A stretch of DNA of 32,968 nt from an uncultured Clostridia bacterium (GCA_944381145.1 CALWJZ010000013.1:1-32968), one strand, 5' to 3'. Positions 24,643-32,162 are shown, counted from the first letter of the stretch. Notes: generated from the letters alone by a model not told the origin. Program-made: numbers and translations.

Positions 24643-25713
24643 TTATGATATAAATCCACTAAAAGTATTAACTAACCATATAATTCCTACAAGTACAAAA
24701 CTACATAGTACAAAAACTTTTTCTATATATCTAGAATTTTTCCAAATAGAATTTATTCCAATTTTGTCTGGTTCGTTGAGAATAACAGGCTTGTAAGTCT
24801 TTATTTTTTTCTTAGTTTTAGAATCATACCTGAAAAAGTTTTTATTTCTTAAATATTTAAGTACCCAAAATAAAATTGCTACTAAAATAACTCCCAACAA
24901 AAAAATCAAAAAAGGAAATATTTGACTAAATATATTGTAATATATGGTATTTTCTGGAGATAAATAACCGACAATTTCAAATGTGCTAAATAACAATACA
25001 AACAAATTATTTAGAAAATGCAATAACATTGCATATAATATAGACCCACCAACACAAACTACATAACTAAGCATAATTCCTACTAAAAATTGATAAACAG
25101 TTTGTTGTAATGCTCCATGCATAAGAAAAAACATAATTGAAGTCAAAATTATAGTCGAAACACCATTTAGTTTTTTTGATAAACTTTTTTGAATCATTCC
25201 TCTAAATATTAATTCTTCAGCAATCGCAGGTAATAATGCAAAAATTAATACTCCTAACAAAAAATATCCAAAGTTTGAACTCATTTGCTCTTGAAAAGGA
25301 ATTGTATTATCTGCTACATAGCCTAGATTTGCAAACCAGTAATCAATTAAATTCATAAAAGGAGTAAAAAGAAAAATACAAATAATTGCAAGTACAATTG
25401 AAATAGAAATTGGCAACAAACTAATTCGTTGTCCATCTGATAATGCTTCTCTATTTTTTATGTTCCTAATTTTATTATAAACAAAAAAGTATACAATAAA
25501 AACTATTGGAGTAAGAGTATAAGTAATAATATCCACTACTCCGTAATTAGACACTTCTTCAAAAGTTTTACCAGTTGAAGTCGCTACAATACCCAATATC
25601 ATTTGAAACAAAAGAGAAACTACAGCAACTGTAATAATTAAAAAGAAGAAACTTTTAAACGCATCTATAAATTCATAATTATTTTTAATTTTTAATTCTT
25701 TTTTGTTATTCAT
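24643..25713 (-). CDS. CPBP-family intramembrane metalloprotease (first of pair)
   Basis: 356 residues from ATG 25713, chosen because TGAGG lies 5 nt upstream; the frame extends nine codons further (ATG 25740) without a ribosome site. About eight membrane helices with CPBP motifs EELIFRGMIQKSL near 165, HGALQQTVYQFLVGI near 198 and LLHFLNNLFVLLF near 230. The C-terminal part (RYDSKTKKKIKTYKPVIL, then a final helix FVLCSFVLVGIIWLV) parallels the layout of the downstream gene: both end in a basic cytoplasmic stretch and one closing membrane segment. It is the promoter-proximal gene of the run leading through rlmH to mfd. Substrate unknown. Confidence 0.88.
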   Translation of the reverse strand: MNNKKELKIKNNYEFIDAFKSFFFLIITVAVVSLLFQMILGIVATSTGKTFEEVSNYGVVDIITYTLTPIVFIVYFFVYNKIRNIKNREALSDGQRISLLPISISIVLAIICIFLFTPFMNLIDYWFANLGYVADNTIPFQEQMSSNFGYFLLGVLIFALLPAIAEELIFRGMIQKSLSKKLNGVSTIILTSIMFFLMHGALQQTVYQFLVGIMLSYVVCVGGSILYAMLLHFLNNLFVLLFSTFEIVGYLSPENTIYYNIFSQIFPFLIFLLGVILVAILFWVLKYLRNKNFFRYDSKTKKKIKTYKPVILNEPDKIGINSIWKNSRYIEKVFVLCSFVLVGIIWLVNTFSGFIS

Positions 25714-25770
25714 AAATACCTCAAAATTTTCAATAAACAAAAAACACCAAAACGAGATTTTATCATTAAT

Positions 25771-25799
25771 ATAATACTATATTTTTATTATATAATCAA
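25771..25799 (-). promoter_or_regulatory. promoter of the CPBP-rlmH-tadA-pth-mfd run
   Basis: Minus strand: TTGATT (25799-25794), 17 nt, TATTAT (25776-25771). It lies between the htrA terminator and the first CPBP gene. The spacer is very AT-rich, so other -10 choices exist. Confidence 0.55.
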
Positions 25800-25809
25800 G
25801 TTATTACTG

Positions 25810-25858
25810 AAAAAAAACTAGCAAACAAATGTCTAAATTTAGGCTTTGATGCTAGTTT
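25810..25858 (-). terminator. intrinsic terminator after htrA
   Basis: Minus strand: AAACTAGCA (25858-25850) pairs with TGCTAGTTT (25823-25815). Partial inner pairing includes the palindrome CTAAATTTAG, and eight T follow (25817-25810). Confidence 0.8.
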
Positions 25859-25862
25859 TATA

Positions 25863-26855
25863 TTATACTAATTTTGTTTTTGCATTATAAAATTTACCGT
25901 CTTTATAAAATTCTATTGAAATAATATCGTTTGATTTAAATTTATAAAGTTCATCTCTTAAATCTAATGTATTGCTAATTTTTTTGTTATTAATTTTTGT
26001 AATTACACTATTTTTATCAATACCAATTTGTTTTAACGGACTATTTGAAGCTATATCTATGATGTAAAATCCCTCCGTTAATATAGATTTACCATTGAAA
26101 TTTGCAATTTCATTATCTAATCCGTACACACCCAAATATGGAATACTATAATTAATTTCACTTACAAAACTATTGAGCAATGATTGAAAACTTTTTGTCG
26201 GAATTGCAAATCCAATACCTTCCCCACTACTAATTTTCAAAGTATTAATTCCTATAACTTCACCTTTTGAATTAATAAGTGGTCCACCACTGTTACCAGG
26301 ATTAAGACTGGCATCATGCTGTATCAAATTTTGCATATATCCTTCCCCACTGGAACTATTTACTTTTAATGTTCGATTAGTCGCACTTACAATTCCTTTT
26401 GTAAATGTATGTATCAAAGTCAAACTTAGAGGAGTACCAACTGCCAACACATCTTGACCAACCTCTATTTCATCACTATCTCCAAGTGCTAAATATGGCA
26501 AACTTTTGTGACTTTGTAAAATAGCAAAATCAAGCATTGTATCCTCATAAACAATTTCAGCCATAGTTGTTGTTTTGTCTGATAGATACAAAATGATCTG
26601 ATCACAATCATTAACAACATGAGAATTTGTCAAAACATATCCATTTTTTGTCACACAAACACCACTGCCAACCGAACTTGTATCATTTTTGATTCCATTA
26701 ATTCCCACAATAGCAGGTTCAACAGATTTTGCAATTTCATTTATTAATGCTGGTTCACTAATTACTATTTGTGACCCCTCATTTAAGTCTGACACATTCA
26801 AACTACAACCACTAATGAACAGCGTAAAAAAACAAAATATCAAAAATTTTTTCAT
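25863..26855 (-). CDS. htrA: HtrA/DegP-type serine protease, lipoprotein form
   Basis: 330 residues from ATG 26855 (AGGTGG 8 nt upstream; the earlier in-frame GTG lies in that site). A signal with lipobox FISGCS predicts a lipid-anchored protein, unlike the usual Bacillus HtrA with a transmembrane anchor. The trypsin-like domain has the full triad: His in LTNSHVVND (near 76), Asp in MLDFAIL (near 107), Ser in LNPGNSGGPL (near 188). A PDZ domain follows (YLGVYGLDN, GFYIIDIASNSPLKQIG, TKINNKKISNTLDLRDEL). It degrades or refolds damaged exported proteins. The order walJ-htrA matches the Bacillus wal locus (yycJ-yyxA), though walRKHI is not in the window. It lies 31 nt after walJ. Confidence 0.94.
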   Translation of the reverse strand: MKKFLIFCFFTLFISGCSLNVSDLNEGSQIVISEPALINEIAKSVEPAIVGINGIKNDTSSVGSGVCVTKNGYVLTNSHVVNDCDQIILYLSDKTTTMAEIVYEDTMLDFAILQSHKSLPYLALGDSDEIEVGQDVLAVGTPLSLTLIHTFTKGIVSATNRTLKVNSSSGEGYMQNLIQHDASLNPGNSGGPLINSKGEVIGINTLKISSGEGIGFAIPTKSFQSLLNSFVSEINYSIPYLGVYGLDNEIANFNGKSILTEGFYIIDIASNSPLKQIGIDKNSVITKINNKKISNTLDLRDELYKFKSNDIISIEFYKDGKFYNAKTKLV

Positions 26856-26886
26856 AAAAAATACCACCTATTTTTGTAGATGGTAA

Positions 26887-27666
26887 TTATTTTATCACAA
26901 AAATTGGACCAATCCCATACGGTTTAGCAATATCCAATTTTATATTAACTTGTGGTATAACTCCTACTGATTCTAAGTAAGAACATATAGTATTGTAACA
27001 TAAATCAGGGGTATTATTTTCTTCACTTAAGTGTCCAAATAAAATCTGTTTAACATTATGTTGAGCAAGTTCAACTACCACTTTTGCACTACTAATATTA
27101 CTTAAGTGACCTTTTTTACTTAAAATTCTTGATTTTAGTACAGCAGGATAATTACCATTTCTTAACATATTTTCGTCATGATTTGCTTCTAAAATTACCA
27201 GTCTACTATTAAATAGTCTTTCAACTACTCCAGTAGTAGTATACCCCAAATCTGTAACAATACTTATCTTATTTGAATTTTCATAAATATTAAAACCAAC
27301 GCAAAATACATCATGACTAACTTCAAATGGCTCTATTACAAAATCACCTAGTTTAAATTTGTCTGCGAATTTTACAAAAGCATCTTTTTTTATTTTTGTC
27401 CTATTCATAACACCATCTAGTGAATTATAATGAACATAAATTTTAATACCATATTTTTTATTCAAACCACTTAATCCTTTCACATGATCGCTATGTTCAT
27501 GCGAAACTATAACTCCAATTATATTTTGAAAATCCAAATTCAGCCTTAATAATTTTTCTTCAAGTTCTTTTACTGATATTCCCATGTCGACAATGATAAT
27601 TTCTTTTTCATTATATACAAGCGTACAATTACCTTTTGAAGAACTTGCTAGTGAACATACTTTCAT
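26887..27666 (-). CDS. walJ: WalJ/YycJ metallo-beta-lactamase-fold hydrolase
   Basis: 259 residues, normal for YycJ. A metallo-beta-lactamase-fold nuclease-like protein; Bacillus WalJ has 5'-exonuclease activity in vitro and is tied to cell-division/replication coordination and DNA repair. MKVCSLASSSKGNCTLV is the family N-terminus (S..SGS.GN). Metal ligands: SHEHSDHVKGL near 58-68, His in FEVSHDVFCVGF near 115, Asp in IVTDLGYTT near 137, HDENML near 160 and FGHLSEENNTP near 213. ATG 27666 comes 2 nt after the DJ-1 gene. The walJ-htrA order is ancestral; the walRK two-component genes are not here. Confidence 0.93.
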   Translation of the reverse strand: MKVCSLASSSKGNCTLVYNEKEIIIVDMGISVKELEEKLLRLNLDFQNIIGVIVSHEHSDHVKGLSGLNKKYGIKIYVHYNSLDGVMNRTKIKKDAFVKFADKFKLGDFVIEPFEVSHDVFCVGFNIYENSNKISIVTDLGYTTTGVVERLFNSRLVILEANHDENMLRNGNYPAVLKSRILSKKGHLSNISSAKVVVELAQHNVKQILFGHLSEENNTPDLCYNTICSYLESVGVIPQVNIKLDIAKPYGIGPIFVIK

Positions 27667-27668
27667 TT

Positions 27669-28217
27669 TTATTTACCTTTTAAATCTGTTTGTAATTTTT
27701 TTACATCATATCCAAAATAATTAACTATTGCTAGAGCAAATGCCATAGCAGTAAAAGGACTTTGACTAGTAATAATATTATCACACACAACTACACTTTT
27801 GTCTATATACTTTGCATTTTTTATTTTGGAAATTAATCCCTCATCAGGATAACATGTACATATTTTATTTTCAATAATACCGGCTTTAGAAAGCACTAAC
27901 GCTGGAGAGGCACATATTGCAGCAATTAGTTTTTTATTATCATTATAATATTTTATTAATTTCAAAACATCATCACTCTCTGCTAACGAATTGGCATTTG
28001 CCATTCCACCGGCAAACAAAATTCCATCATAATTCATATCACTATAAAAATTAAAAATATCATCAGCAAAAATTGTTATGTCATGAGCACCCGTAACCTG
28101 AATATCTTTTAATGCAAGAACGTCGACCTTTATTTGAGCTCGTCTTAAAATATCAATAACACTTACTGCTTCAATTTCTTCAAAACCATTAGTTATAATT
28201 ATAGCTAATTTTTTCAT
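27669..28217 (-). CDS. DJ-1/PfpI family protein
   Basis: 182 residues from ATG 28217 (AAAGGTGG 5 nt upstream; the longer frame to 28241 would include the ribosome site). Flavodoxin-like DJ-1/ThiJ/PfpI fold. NGFEEIEAVSVIDILRRA near 10-27 holds the conserved Glu, DGILFAGGMANANSLAE near 63-79 is the typical glycine turn, and the nucleophile elbow is AAICASP near 99-105 with the reactive Cys. Family members act as deglycases, glyoxalase III or chaperones; the exact reaction is disputed and cannot be read here. It is in tandem with walJ (2-nt gap) and about 50 nt downstream of the thioesterase gene. Confidence 0.92.
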   Translation of the reverse strand: MKKLAIIITNGFEEIEAVSVIDILRRAQIKVDVLALKDIQVTGAHDITIFADDIFNFYSDMNYDGILFAGGMANANSLAESDDVLKLIKYYNDNKKLIAAICASPALVLSKAGIIENKICTCYPDEGLISKIKNAKYIDKSVVVCDNIITSQSPFTAMAFALAIVNYFGYDVKKLQTDLKGK

Positions 28218-28268
28218 AATACCACCTTTTGTCAAAAACATATATTCTTTTGTACATAATCGTTATAA

Positions 28269-29009
28269 TTATTGCAAATAATCAAATTTTATGACAGCTT
28301 TTGTTATACTATCATTTTCTTTTTTTATCTCAAAATATATGTTGTTTTTTTCTTTTCTTTTGTATAATTTCAATTTGTCACTTTCTTTACTTTCCTTTAA
28401 ATAATGAATTTCAAATTCGTTAATTTTTATACTTTGGAGAAAATTTCGTGCACATAAATTATACATCATCTTTACATATTCGACATTGTTTGTATGACCA
28501 AAATAATCAGTATTCAAAGCTTTTACTTTTACACTTTCTACAAAATCTTCATCATTTAAATTAAAGTCAAATTTATCAAATTCCAAATTACTTATAGGTT
28601 GTGCAACATCTAAATTTCTTGGAAAATCATTAATAGAATTTATTAATCTTAATTTACGAGTGTTGCTATCCATAGCGCATATTTCTTGAATACACTCCAT
28701 TGCAACACAATTATCATTTATAATATTACTTGACAAATTCAATCTAATAATGCTCAGTTTAGAAACTTTGCTTGTAATTTTGATTAAATCTAACCAATTA
28801 ATATTTTTATTGATTTTTATCTTTGTTTTAGTCATAACCCAGAATGCATTACAATTTTTAATCAACCTAACACCGTCGCATTTTATATTTTCAAAAAATT
28901 CAGACATGTTATCTTGAAAATATTGTAGAGACTGTATCAAACCAACTTGAGCATTAAAGTTTGTTTGAGACGACAAAACTTTTATGTCTTGACTATATAA
29001 ATTTTCCAT
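28269..29009 (-). CDS. acyl-ACP thioesterase-like double-hotdog protein
   Basis: 246 residues from ATG 29009 (GGGGG 8 nt upstream; an earlier in-frame TTG overlaps that site). Length and layout fit bacterial FatA/FatB-type acyl-ACP thioesterases with two hotdog domains: the first with FWVMTKTKIKINKNINWLDL (family: W.l.r..i.i.r.P..g..i), the second with DYFGHTNNVEYVKMMYN near 167-183 (family: D.NgHvNN..Y..w), containing the His/Asn expected at the catalytic site. These enzymes release free fatty acids from ACP. The protein is divergent, and the first domain lacks several usual residues. It is probably cytoplasmic and first in a run with DJ-1, walJ and htrA. Confidence 0.78.
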   Translation of the reverse strand: MENLYSQDIKVLSSQTNFNAQVGLIQSLQYFQDNMSEFFENIKCDGVRLIKNCNAFWVMTKTKIKINKNINWLDLIKITSKVSKLSIIRLNLSSNIINDNCVAMECIQEICAMDSNTRKLRLINSINDFPRNLDVAQPISNLEFDKFDFNLNDEDFVESVKVKALNTDYFGHTNNVEYVKMMYNLCARNFLQSIKINEFEIHYLKESKESDKLKLYKRKEKNNIYFEIKKENDSITKAVIKFDYLQ

Positions 29010-29107
29010 ATATTCAACCCCCAATACTTTTCAGTTTAACACATATTAGAAATTTTGTTTAACATTTTTTACAACTTACTTTGATAATCTAAAATCAAAA
29101 TTTATTA

Positions 29108-29137
29108 TTGACAAAATAATTTTATAATTCATATAAA
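29108..29137 (+). promoter_or_regulatory. promoter of the glycosyltransferase gene
   Basis: TTGACA (29108-29113), 18-nt spacer, TATAAA (29132-29137). About 22 nt from the expected start site to ATG 29166. Confidence 0.65.
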
Positions 29138-29165
29138 TATAAAAAATAAATTATGTGAGGAATAA

Positions 29166-30215
29166 ATGTTTTCAATTAGCGTTTGTATGATTGTCAAAGA
29201 TGAAGAATTGGTAATTGAAAGAGCATTAAATTGCGTAAATAAATTTGCTGACGAAATTATTATAGTAGATACAGGATCAAAAGATAGAACTAAAGAGATA
29301 TGTAAAAAATTTAATACTAATATATTTGATTTTAAATGGTGCAATGATTTTTCAAAAGCTAGAAATTTTTCTTTTTCGAAAGCTACAAAAGATTATATAA
29401 TGTGGCTTGATGCAGATGATTTTATTTCAGAAACAAATATCGAAAAAATAAACAAATTAAAATATAACAAACAAGATATAGATGTCTATATGTTTAAATA
29501 TGTTATGAGTTTTGAAGATAACAAACCGACATTTGAATTTTTTAGAGAAAGATTATTGAAGCGTTCCAAACATTTTGAGTTTCAAGGTTTTGTTCACGAA
29601 GTAATTACCCCTAGCGGAAAAATTCAATATGAAGACATTTCAATTGAGCATAGAAAAGAAAAAGAAAATCCAACAAAGAGAAATCTAAAATTATATAGAG
29701 ATGCCATAAAGCGAGGCATAAAATTTAATCCAAGAGAACAATATTATTATTCTAGAGAATTGTTTTACAATTTTTATTATAAAAAATGTATTAAAGAATT
29801 GAAAAAATATTTAAACATGAAAGATAATTATACTCCAAATATAAAAGGAGCATATTTGCTTTTGTGTGATTCTTATTTATATACCAACAACTCCAAATTA
29901 GCTTTAAAAAATATTTTTGATTCAATTAGATTATATACTCCCAATTCAGAAACTTGTTGTATGGTTGCAAAAATATATGAAAATTTAAACGATACTAATC
30001 AAGCAATATTTTGGTATAATATTGCATTAATTGCCCCAAATACATCTGAAGGATTTATTCAAAAGAAATATAATGATTTCATTCCATACTTAGAACTTTG
30101 TAAACTTTATTACAAAATAGACTATAACGAATCAAAAAAATATTTTTTATTAGCTAAAAACATTAATCCTACAAACAAAATTATAAAATACAACGAACAA
30201 TTTTTTAAAATTTGA
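29166..30215 (+). CDS. family 2 glycosyltransferase with C-terminal TPR-like repeats
   Basis: 349 residues. The GT-A domain starts at once: ISVCMIVKDEELVIERAL (3-20), then FADEIIIVDTGSKDRTKEI (27-45), FDFKWCNDFSKARNFSF and IMWLDADDFIS with the D-A-D metal motif near 79. The end of the catalytic domain has FEFQGFVHEVITPSG with the typical V-H-E. Residues from about 190 form helical TPR-like pairs (NPREQYYYSRELFYN, IKGAYLLLCDSYLYT, CCMVAKIYENLNDTNQAIFWYN). This is the SunS-like GT2-TPR group, which includes peptide S-glycosyltransferases and surface-glycan enzymes. No peptide precursor or membrane exporter lies next to it. GTGAGG lies 5-6 nt upstream. Confidence 0.9.
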   Translation: MFSISVCMIVKDEELVIERALNCVNKFADEIIIVDTGSKDRTKEICKKFNTNIFDFKWCNDFSKARNFSFSKATKDYIMWLDADDFISETNIEKINKLKYNKQDIDVYMFKYVMSFEDNKPTFEFFRERLLKRSKHFEFQGFVHEVITPSGKIQYEDISIEHRKEKENPTKRNLKLYRDAIKRGIKFNPREQYYYSRELFYNFYYKKCIKELKKYLNMKDNYTPNIKGAYLLLCDSYLYTNNSKLALKNIFDSIRLYTPNSETCCMVAKIYENLNDTNQAIFWYNIALIAPNTSEGFIQKKYNDFIPYLELCKLYYKIDYNESKKYFLLAKNINPTNKIIKYNEQFFKI

Positions 30216-30318
30216 CAAATAACATGGTGTTTTTGTCAGATATTTATAATTTGTAGACAATTATTTGTGTGTTTTGATTGTTTTATTTTTTTTGTAATTT
30301 TTTTAAGCATCAATTTTA

Positions 30319-30347
30319 TTTACAATAATTTTTATTTATGATATCCT
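30319..30347 (+). promoter_or_regulatory. candidate promoter of the AlkD-like gene
   Basis: TTTACA (30319-30324), 17 nt, TATCCT (30342-30347). It would give a very short leader of about 11 nt with GGAG at its 5' end. The 149-bp gap after the glycosyltransferase is otherwise T-rich and gene-free. Confidence 0.4.
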
Positions 30348-30364
30348 ATTACAGGAGAACACTT

Positions 30365-31084
30365 ATGAATTTTTCAAAAGAAAATTGGAACAAAGAAGAC
30401 AAAGTGGAATTTGAAAATTACTTAGAATCTTTAAAGCTTAGTTCTGAAAAAATCAAACGAACAACAACAATTTTACAAACTAAATTTCGAGTATTAGCTA
30501 TTCCCACAAAAACTTTAAAAGATATAGCAAATAGCATAATGAAAGGTAATTATGAATCTTTTCTCAAATTACAAATTTATTCAACTTATGAAAGTCTTGC
30601 TATAAATGGTTTTATAATTTCCCATATTAAAAATTTTACTCTTATGAAAAATTATTTAATTAAATATTCAAAATTTGTAGATAGCTGGGCAACATGCGAT
30701 CTTTTATCTTTTAATGTAAAAAATAATGAAACTTTGTTTCTTGAATTAATAAAGGAATATATAAATTCTAACAAAAAATTTAGAAGAAGAATAGGATATA
30801 GAATTTTATTTAAATTTATTAACTCAAAATATTTAAATCAAATATTCAAATTTATTATACAAACCAAAAACGAAAAAGAATATTATGTAAACATGATAAT
30901 CTCATGGTTATTGTGTGAATGTTTTATAAAATACAGAAACGAAACATTGAATTTCATCATAACAAATAATTTAAATAATTTTGTTTTTATTAAGTTTATA
31001 CAAAAATGTAAAGATAGTTATAGAGTATCAAAAGAAGACAAAAAATTATTATCATTGCTAAAAATAGAAAATAAACATCTTTAA
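30365..31084 (+). CDS. AlkD-like DNA alkylation-repair protein (HEAT-like repeats)
   Basis: 239 residues from ATG 30365 (AGGAG 7 nt upstream; the longer frame from 30338 contains that site). All-helical, with the AlkD/AlkC (DNA alkylation repair) pattern: LAIPTKTLKDIANSI near 42-57, YSKFVDSWATCDLLSFN near 104-120 containing the conserved S-W-x-x-x-D of the active site, then RRRIGYRILFKFIN and MIISWLLCECFIKYRNETL near 175-195. AlkD removes N3- and N7-alkylated purines without flipping the base. The Trp and Asp of the central motif are kept, so activity is plausible. Lys-rich and very AT-rich, with little codon choice left. No downstream terminator of quality is visible. Confidence 0.82.
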   Translation: MNFSKENWNKEDKVEFENYLESLKLSSEKIKRTTTILQTKFRVLAIPTKTLKDIANSIMKGNYESFLKLQIYSTYESLAINGFIISHIKNFTLMKNYLIKYSKFVDSWATCDLLSFNVKNNETLFLELIKEYINSNKKFRRRIGYRILFKFINSKYLNQIFKFIIQTKNEKEYYVNMIISWLLCECFIKYRNETLNFIITNNLNNFVFIKFIQKCKDSYRVSKEDKKLLSLLKIENKHL

Positions 31085-31116
31085 TAGAATGAAATAACAA
31101 AAAACAAAGAAAATTC

Positions 31117-31145
31117 TTGACTATAAAAATTTTATAATATATACT
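31117..31145 (+). promoter_or_regulatory. orphan promoter-like sequence
   Basis: TTGACT (31117-31122), 17 nt, TATACT (31140-31145), 10 of 12 consensus matches. No open frame follows. It could drive a non-coding transcript toward the tRNA region. Confidence 0.45.
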
Positions 31146-31334
31146 AAATTGTGTTTTAAAACAATATATACTCATAAACAAATAAAACATAAAAAATCAA
31201 GTATTTATTTTTCTAAAATTTTTCTATGTATAAATTTTAAAATTATAAATATCTACACAAATAACATTTTTGTACTTAATTTTTGTTTAAAAGAAATTTT
31301 TTAATTCAAATAAAATTAAAAATGTTAAAAAAAT

Positions 31335-31359
31335 AAATTTAAAATTTAATTTTAAATTT
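31335..31359. repeat. AT-only perfect inverted repeat
   Basis: AAATTTAAAATT (31335-31346), one central T, AATTTTAAATTT (31348-31359). Could extrude a cruciform; base composition alone makes this only mildly unlikely. Confidence 0.6.
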
Positions 31360-31573
31360 AAAAATATTTGATAAATATATTAATAGCTCAATATTAAAAC
31401 AATTCAATCAAAATATAAACACAAATAATTGCTCATATTAATAAAACAATATATAAATCATTTACATTAAGCTCATTTTTTATATTAAGTACAATACAAT
31501 ATCTTTAATAATAATTTTAGAACAAAAAAACCTAAAAGATTAAATATTGCTTAATTTTAGAATAAAAAATTAG

Positions 31574-31677
31574 TCTAATATAATCTAGTAGAAACTTACT
31601 ACGATATTAGATAAAATGAAAACTTAAATAACCAAACACCACTCAAAAATTGTCGAATGTTTGGTATGTACTGAGTG
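31574..31677 (+). other. structured region: two-tier hairpin and pseudoknot candidate
   Basis: TCTAATAT (31574-31581) pairs with ATATTAGA (31604-31611), enclosing TAGTA/TACTA (31586-31590, 31597-31601). Next, ACCAAACA (31631-31638) pairs with TGTTTGGT (31658-31665), while CACTCA (31640-31645) pairs with TGAGTG (31672-31677), in the interleaved order of an H-type pseudoknot. No known RNA family recognised. Confidence 0.4.
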
Positions 31678-31767
31678 TCTTAGAAATAGATTAAACCTTT
31701 GATAATTTTAAAATAGCCAAAATTTGCACTTCAAAAAACATTTAAAAATTTAATAAAAATCACACAT

Positions 31768-31805
31768 GCTGATGTAGCTCAGCAGGTAGAGCACTGCCTT
31801 GGTAA
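31768..31805 (+). pseudogene. tRNA-Thr 5' half, copy A
   Basis: Acceptor GCTGATG, TA, D-stem GCTC/GAGC with an 8-nt loop, anticodon 5' stem CTGCC and loop TTGGTAA, i.e. anticodon GGT. The tRNA likeness then ends: no 3' anticodon strand, T-arm or acceptor 3' strand (CATCAGC) follows. The flank forms GGTAAAAT/ATTTTACC (31801-31808, 31821-31828). Confidence 0.88.
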
Positions 31806-31867
31806 AATAAAAAATGGCAAATTTTACCACTTAAAAAACAACAAAATTTTACTCAAAAACTGAATAT

Positions 31868-31905
31868 GCTAATGTAGCACAGTCGGTAGTGCACCGCCTT
31901 GGTAA
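31868..31905 (+). pseudogene. tRNA-Thr 5' half, copy B
   Basis: Acceptor GCTAATG, D-stem GCAC/GTGC, anticodon 5' stem CCGCC and loop TTGGTAA. Compared with copy A both strands of the D-stem have changed so that pairing is kept. It ends 2 nt past the loop; the flank GGAAATTTTAGCGCCTAA is shared with copy C. TTTTAG/CTAAAA forms a small hairpin with loop CGC. Confidence 0.88.
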
Positions 31906-31968
31906 GGAAATTTTAGCGCCTAAAAAAGACTAAAAATTTTTATAAAATTTGTCCATTTTTGGACTTAT

Positions 31969-32005
31969 GCTGATGTGGCTCAGGGGTAGAGCACCGCCTT
32001 GGTAA
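31969..32005 (+). pseudogene. tRNA-Thr 5' half, copy C
   Basis: Acceptor GCTGATG, D-stem GCTC/GAGC with a loop one base shorter, anticodon 5' stem CCGCC and loop TTGGTAA. It is followed by the same GGAAATTTTAGCGCCTAA flank as copy B. A GTCC/GGAC mini-hairpin lies just upstream and a GCTC/GAGC one lies downstream before the full tRNA. Confidence 0.88.
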
Positions 32006-32077
32006 GGAAATTTTAGCGCCTAATAAAGACTGAAAAAATAACTAAAAATTGCTCTATTTTATGGAGCCATTTATTAT

Positions 32078-32154
32078 GCTAACGTAGCTCAGTAGGTAGA
32101 GCACTTGCTTGGTAAGCAAGAGGTTCGGCGGTTCGAGCCCGCTCGTTAGCTCCA
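32078..32154 (+). tRNA. tRNA-Thr (anticodon GGT)
   Basis: Full cloverleaf: acceptor GCTAACG/CGTTAGC, D-stem GCTC/GAGC, anticodon arm CTTGC-TTGGTAA-GCAAG, T-arm GGCGG-TTCGAGC-CCGCT, discriminator T and encoded CCA. It reads ACC codons (and ACU by wobble). The variable region is AGGTTC, six bases where class I tRNAs have four or five. An intrinsic terminator follows. Confidence 0.96.
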
Positions 32155-32162
32155 GACACATA

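Larger units (their letters stand above)
31085..31767 (+). other. 683-bp gene-free, extremely AT-rich region
   Basis: No frame with a plausible start, ribosome site and protein-like composition on either strand. It contains a good plus-strand promoter sequence (31117-31145), a 12-bp perfect inverted repeat (31335-31359), a two-tier hairpin plus pseudoknot-like region (31574-31677) and, at 31695-31767, sequence resembling the spacer of the half-tRNA units. Probably old element or intergenic DNA at an integration hot spot. Confidence 0.6.

Noticed and set aside
29129..29344. Minus-strand frame opposite the glycosyltransferase start
   Set aside because: Shadow of the strongly supported GT-A domain, no ribosome site.
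30216..30364. Riboswitch before the AlkD-like gene
   Set aside because: Only weak A/T pairings; a T-rich tract without a stable stem.
31768..32154. Split tRNA genes or intron-containing tRNAs
   Set aside because: No matching 3' halves (for example CATCAGC) are present, and spacers of about 60 nt are too short for group I introns.
31631..32154. tmRNA (pseudoknot plus tRNA-like domain)
   Set aside because: No tag-peptide frame ending in Ala-Ala, and the tRNA is a normal tRNA-Thr with a complete anticodon arm.
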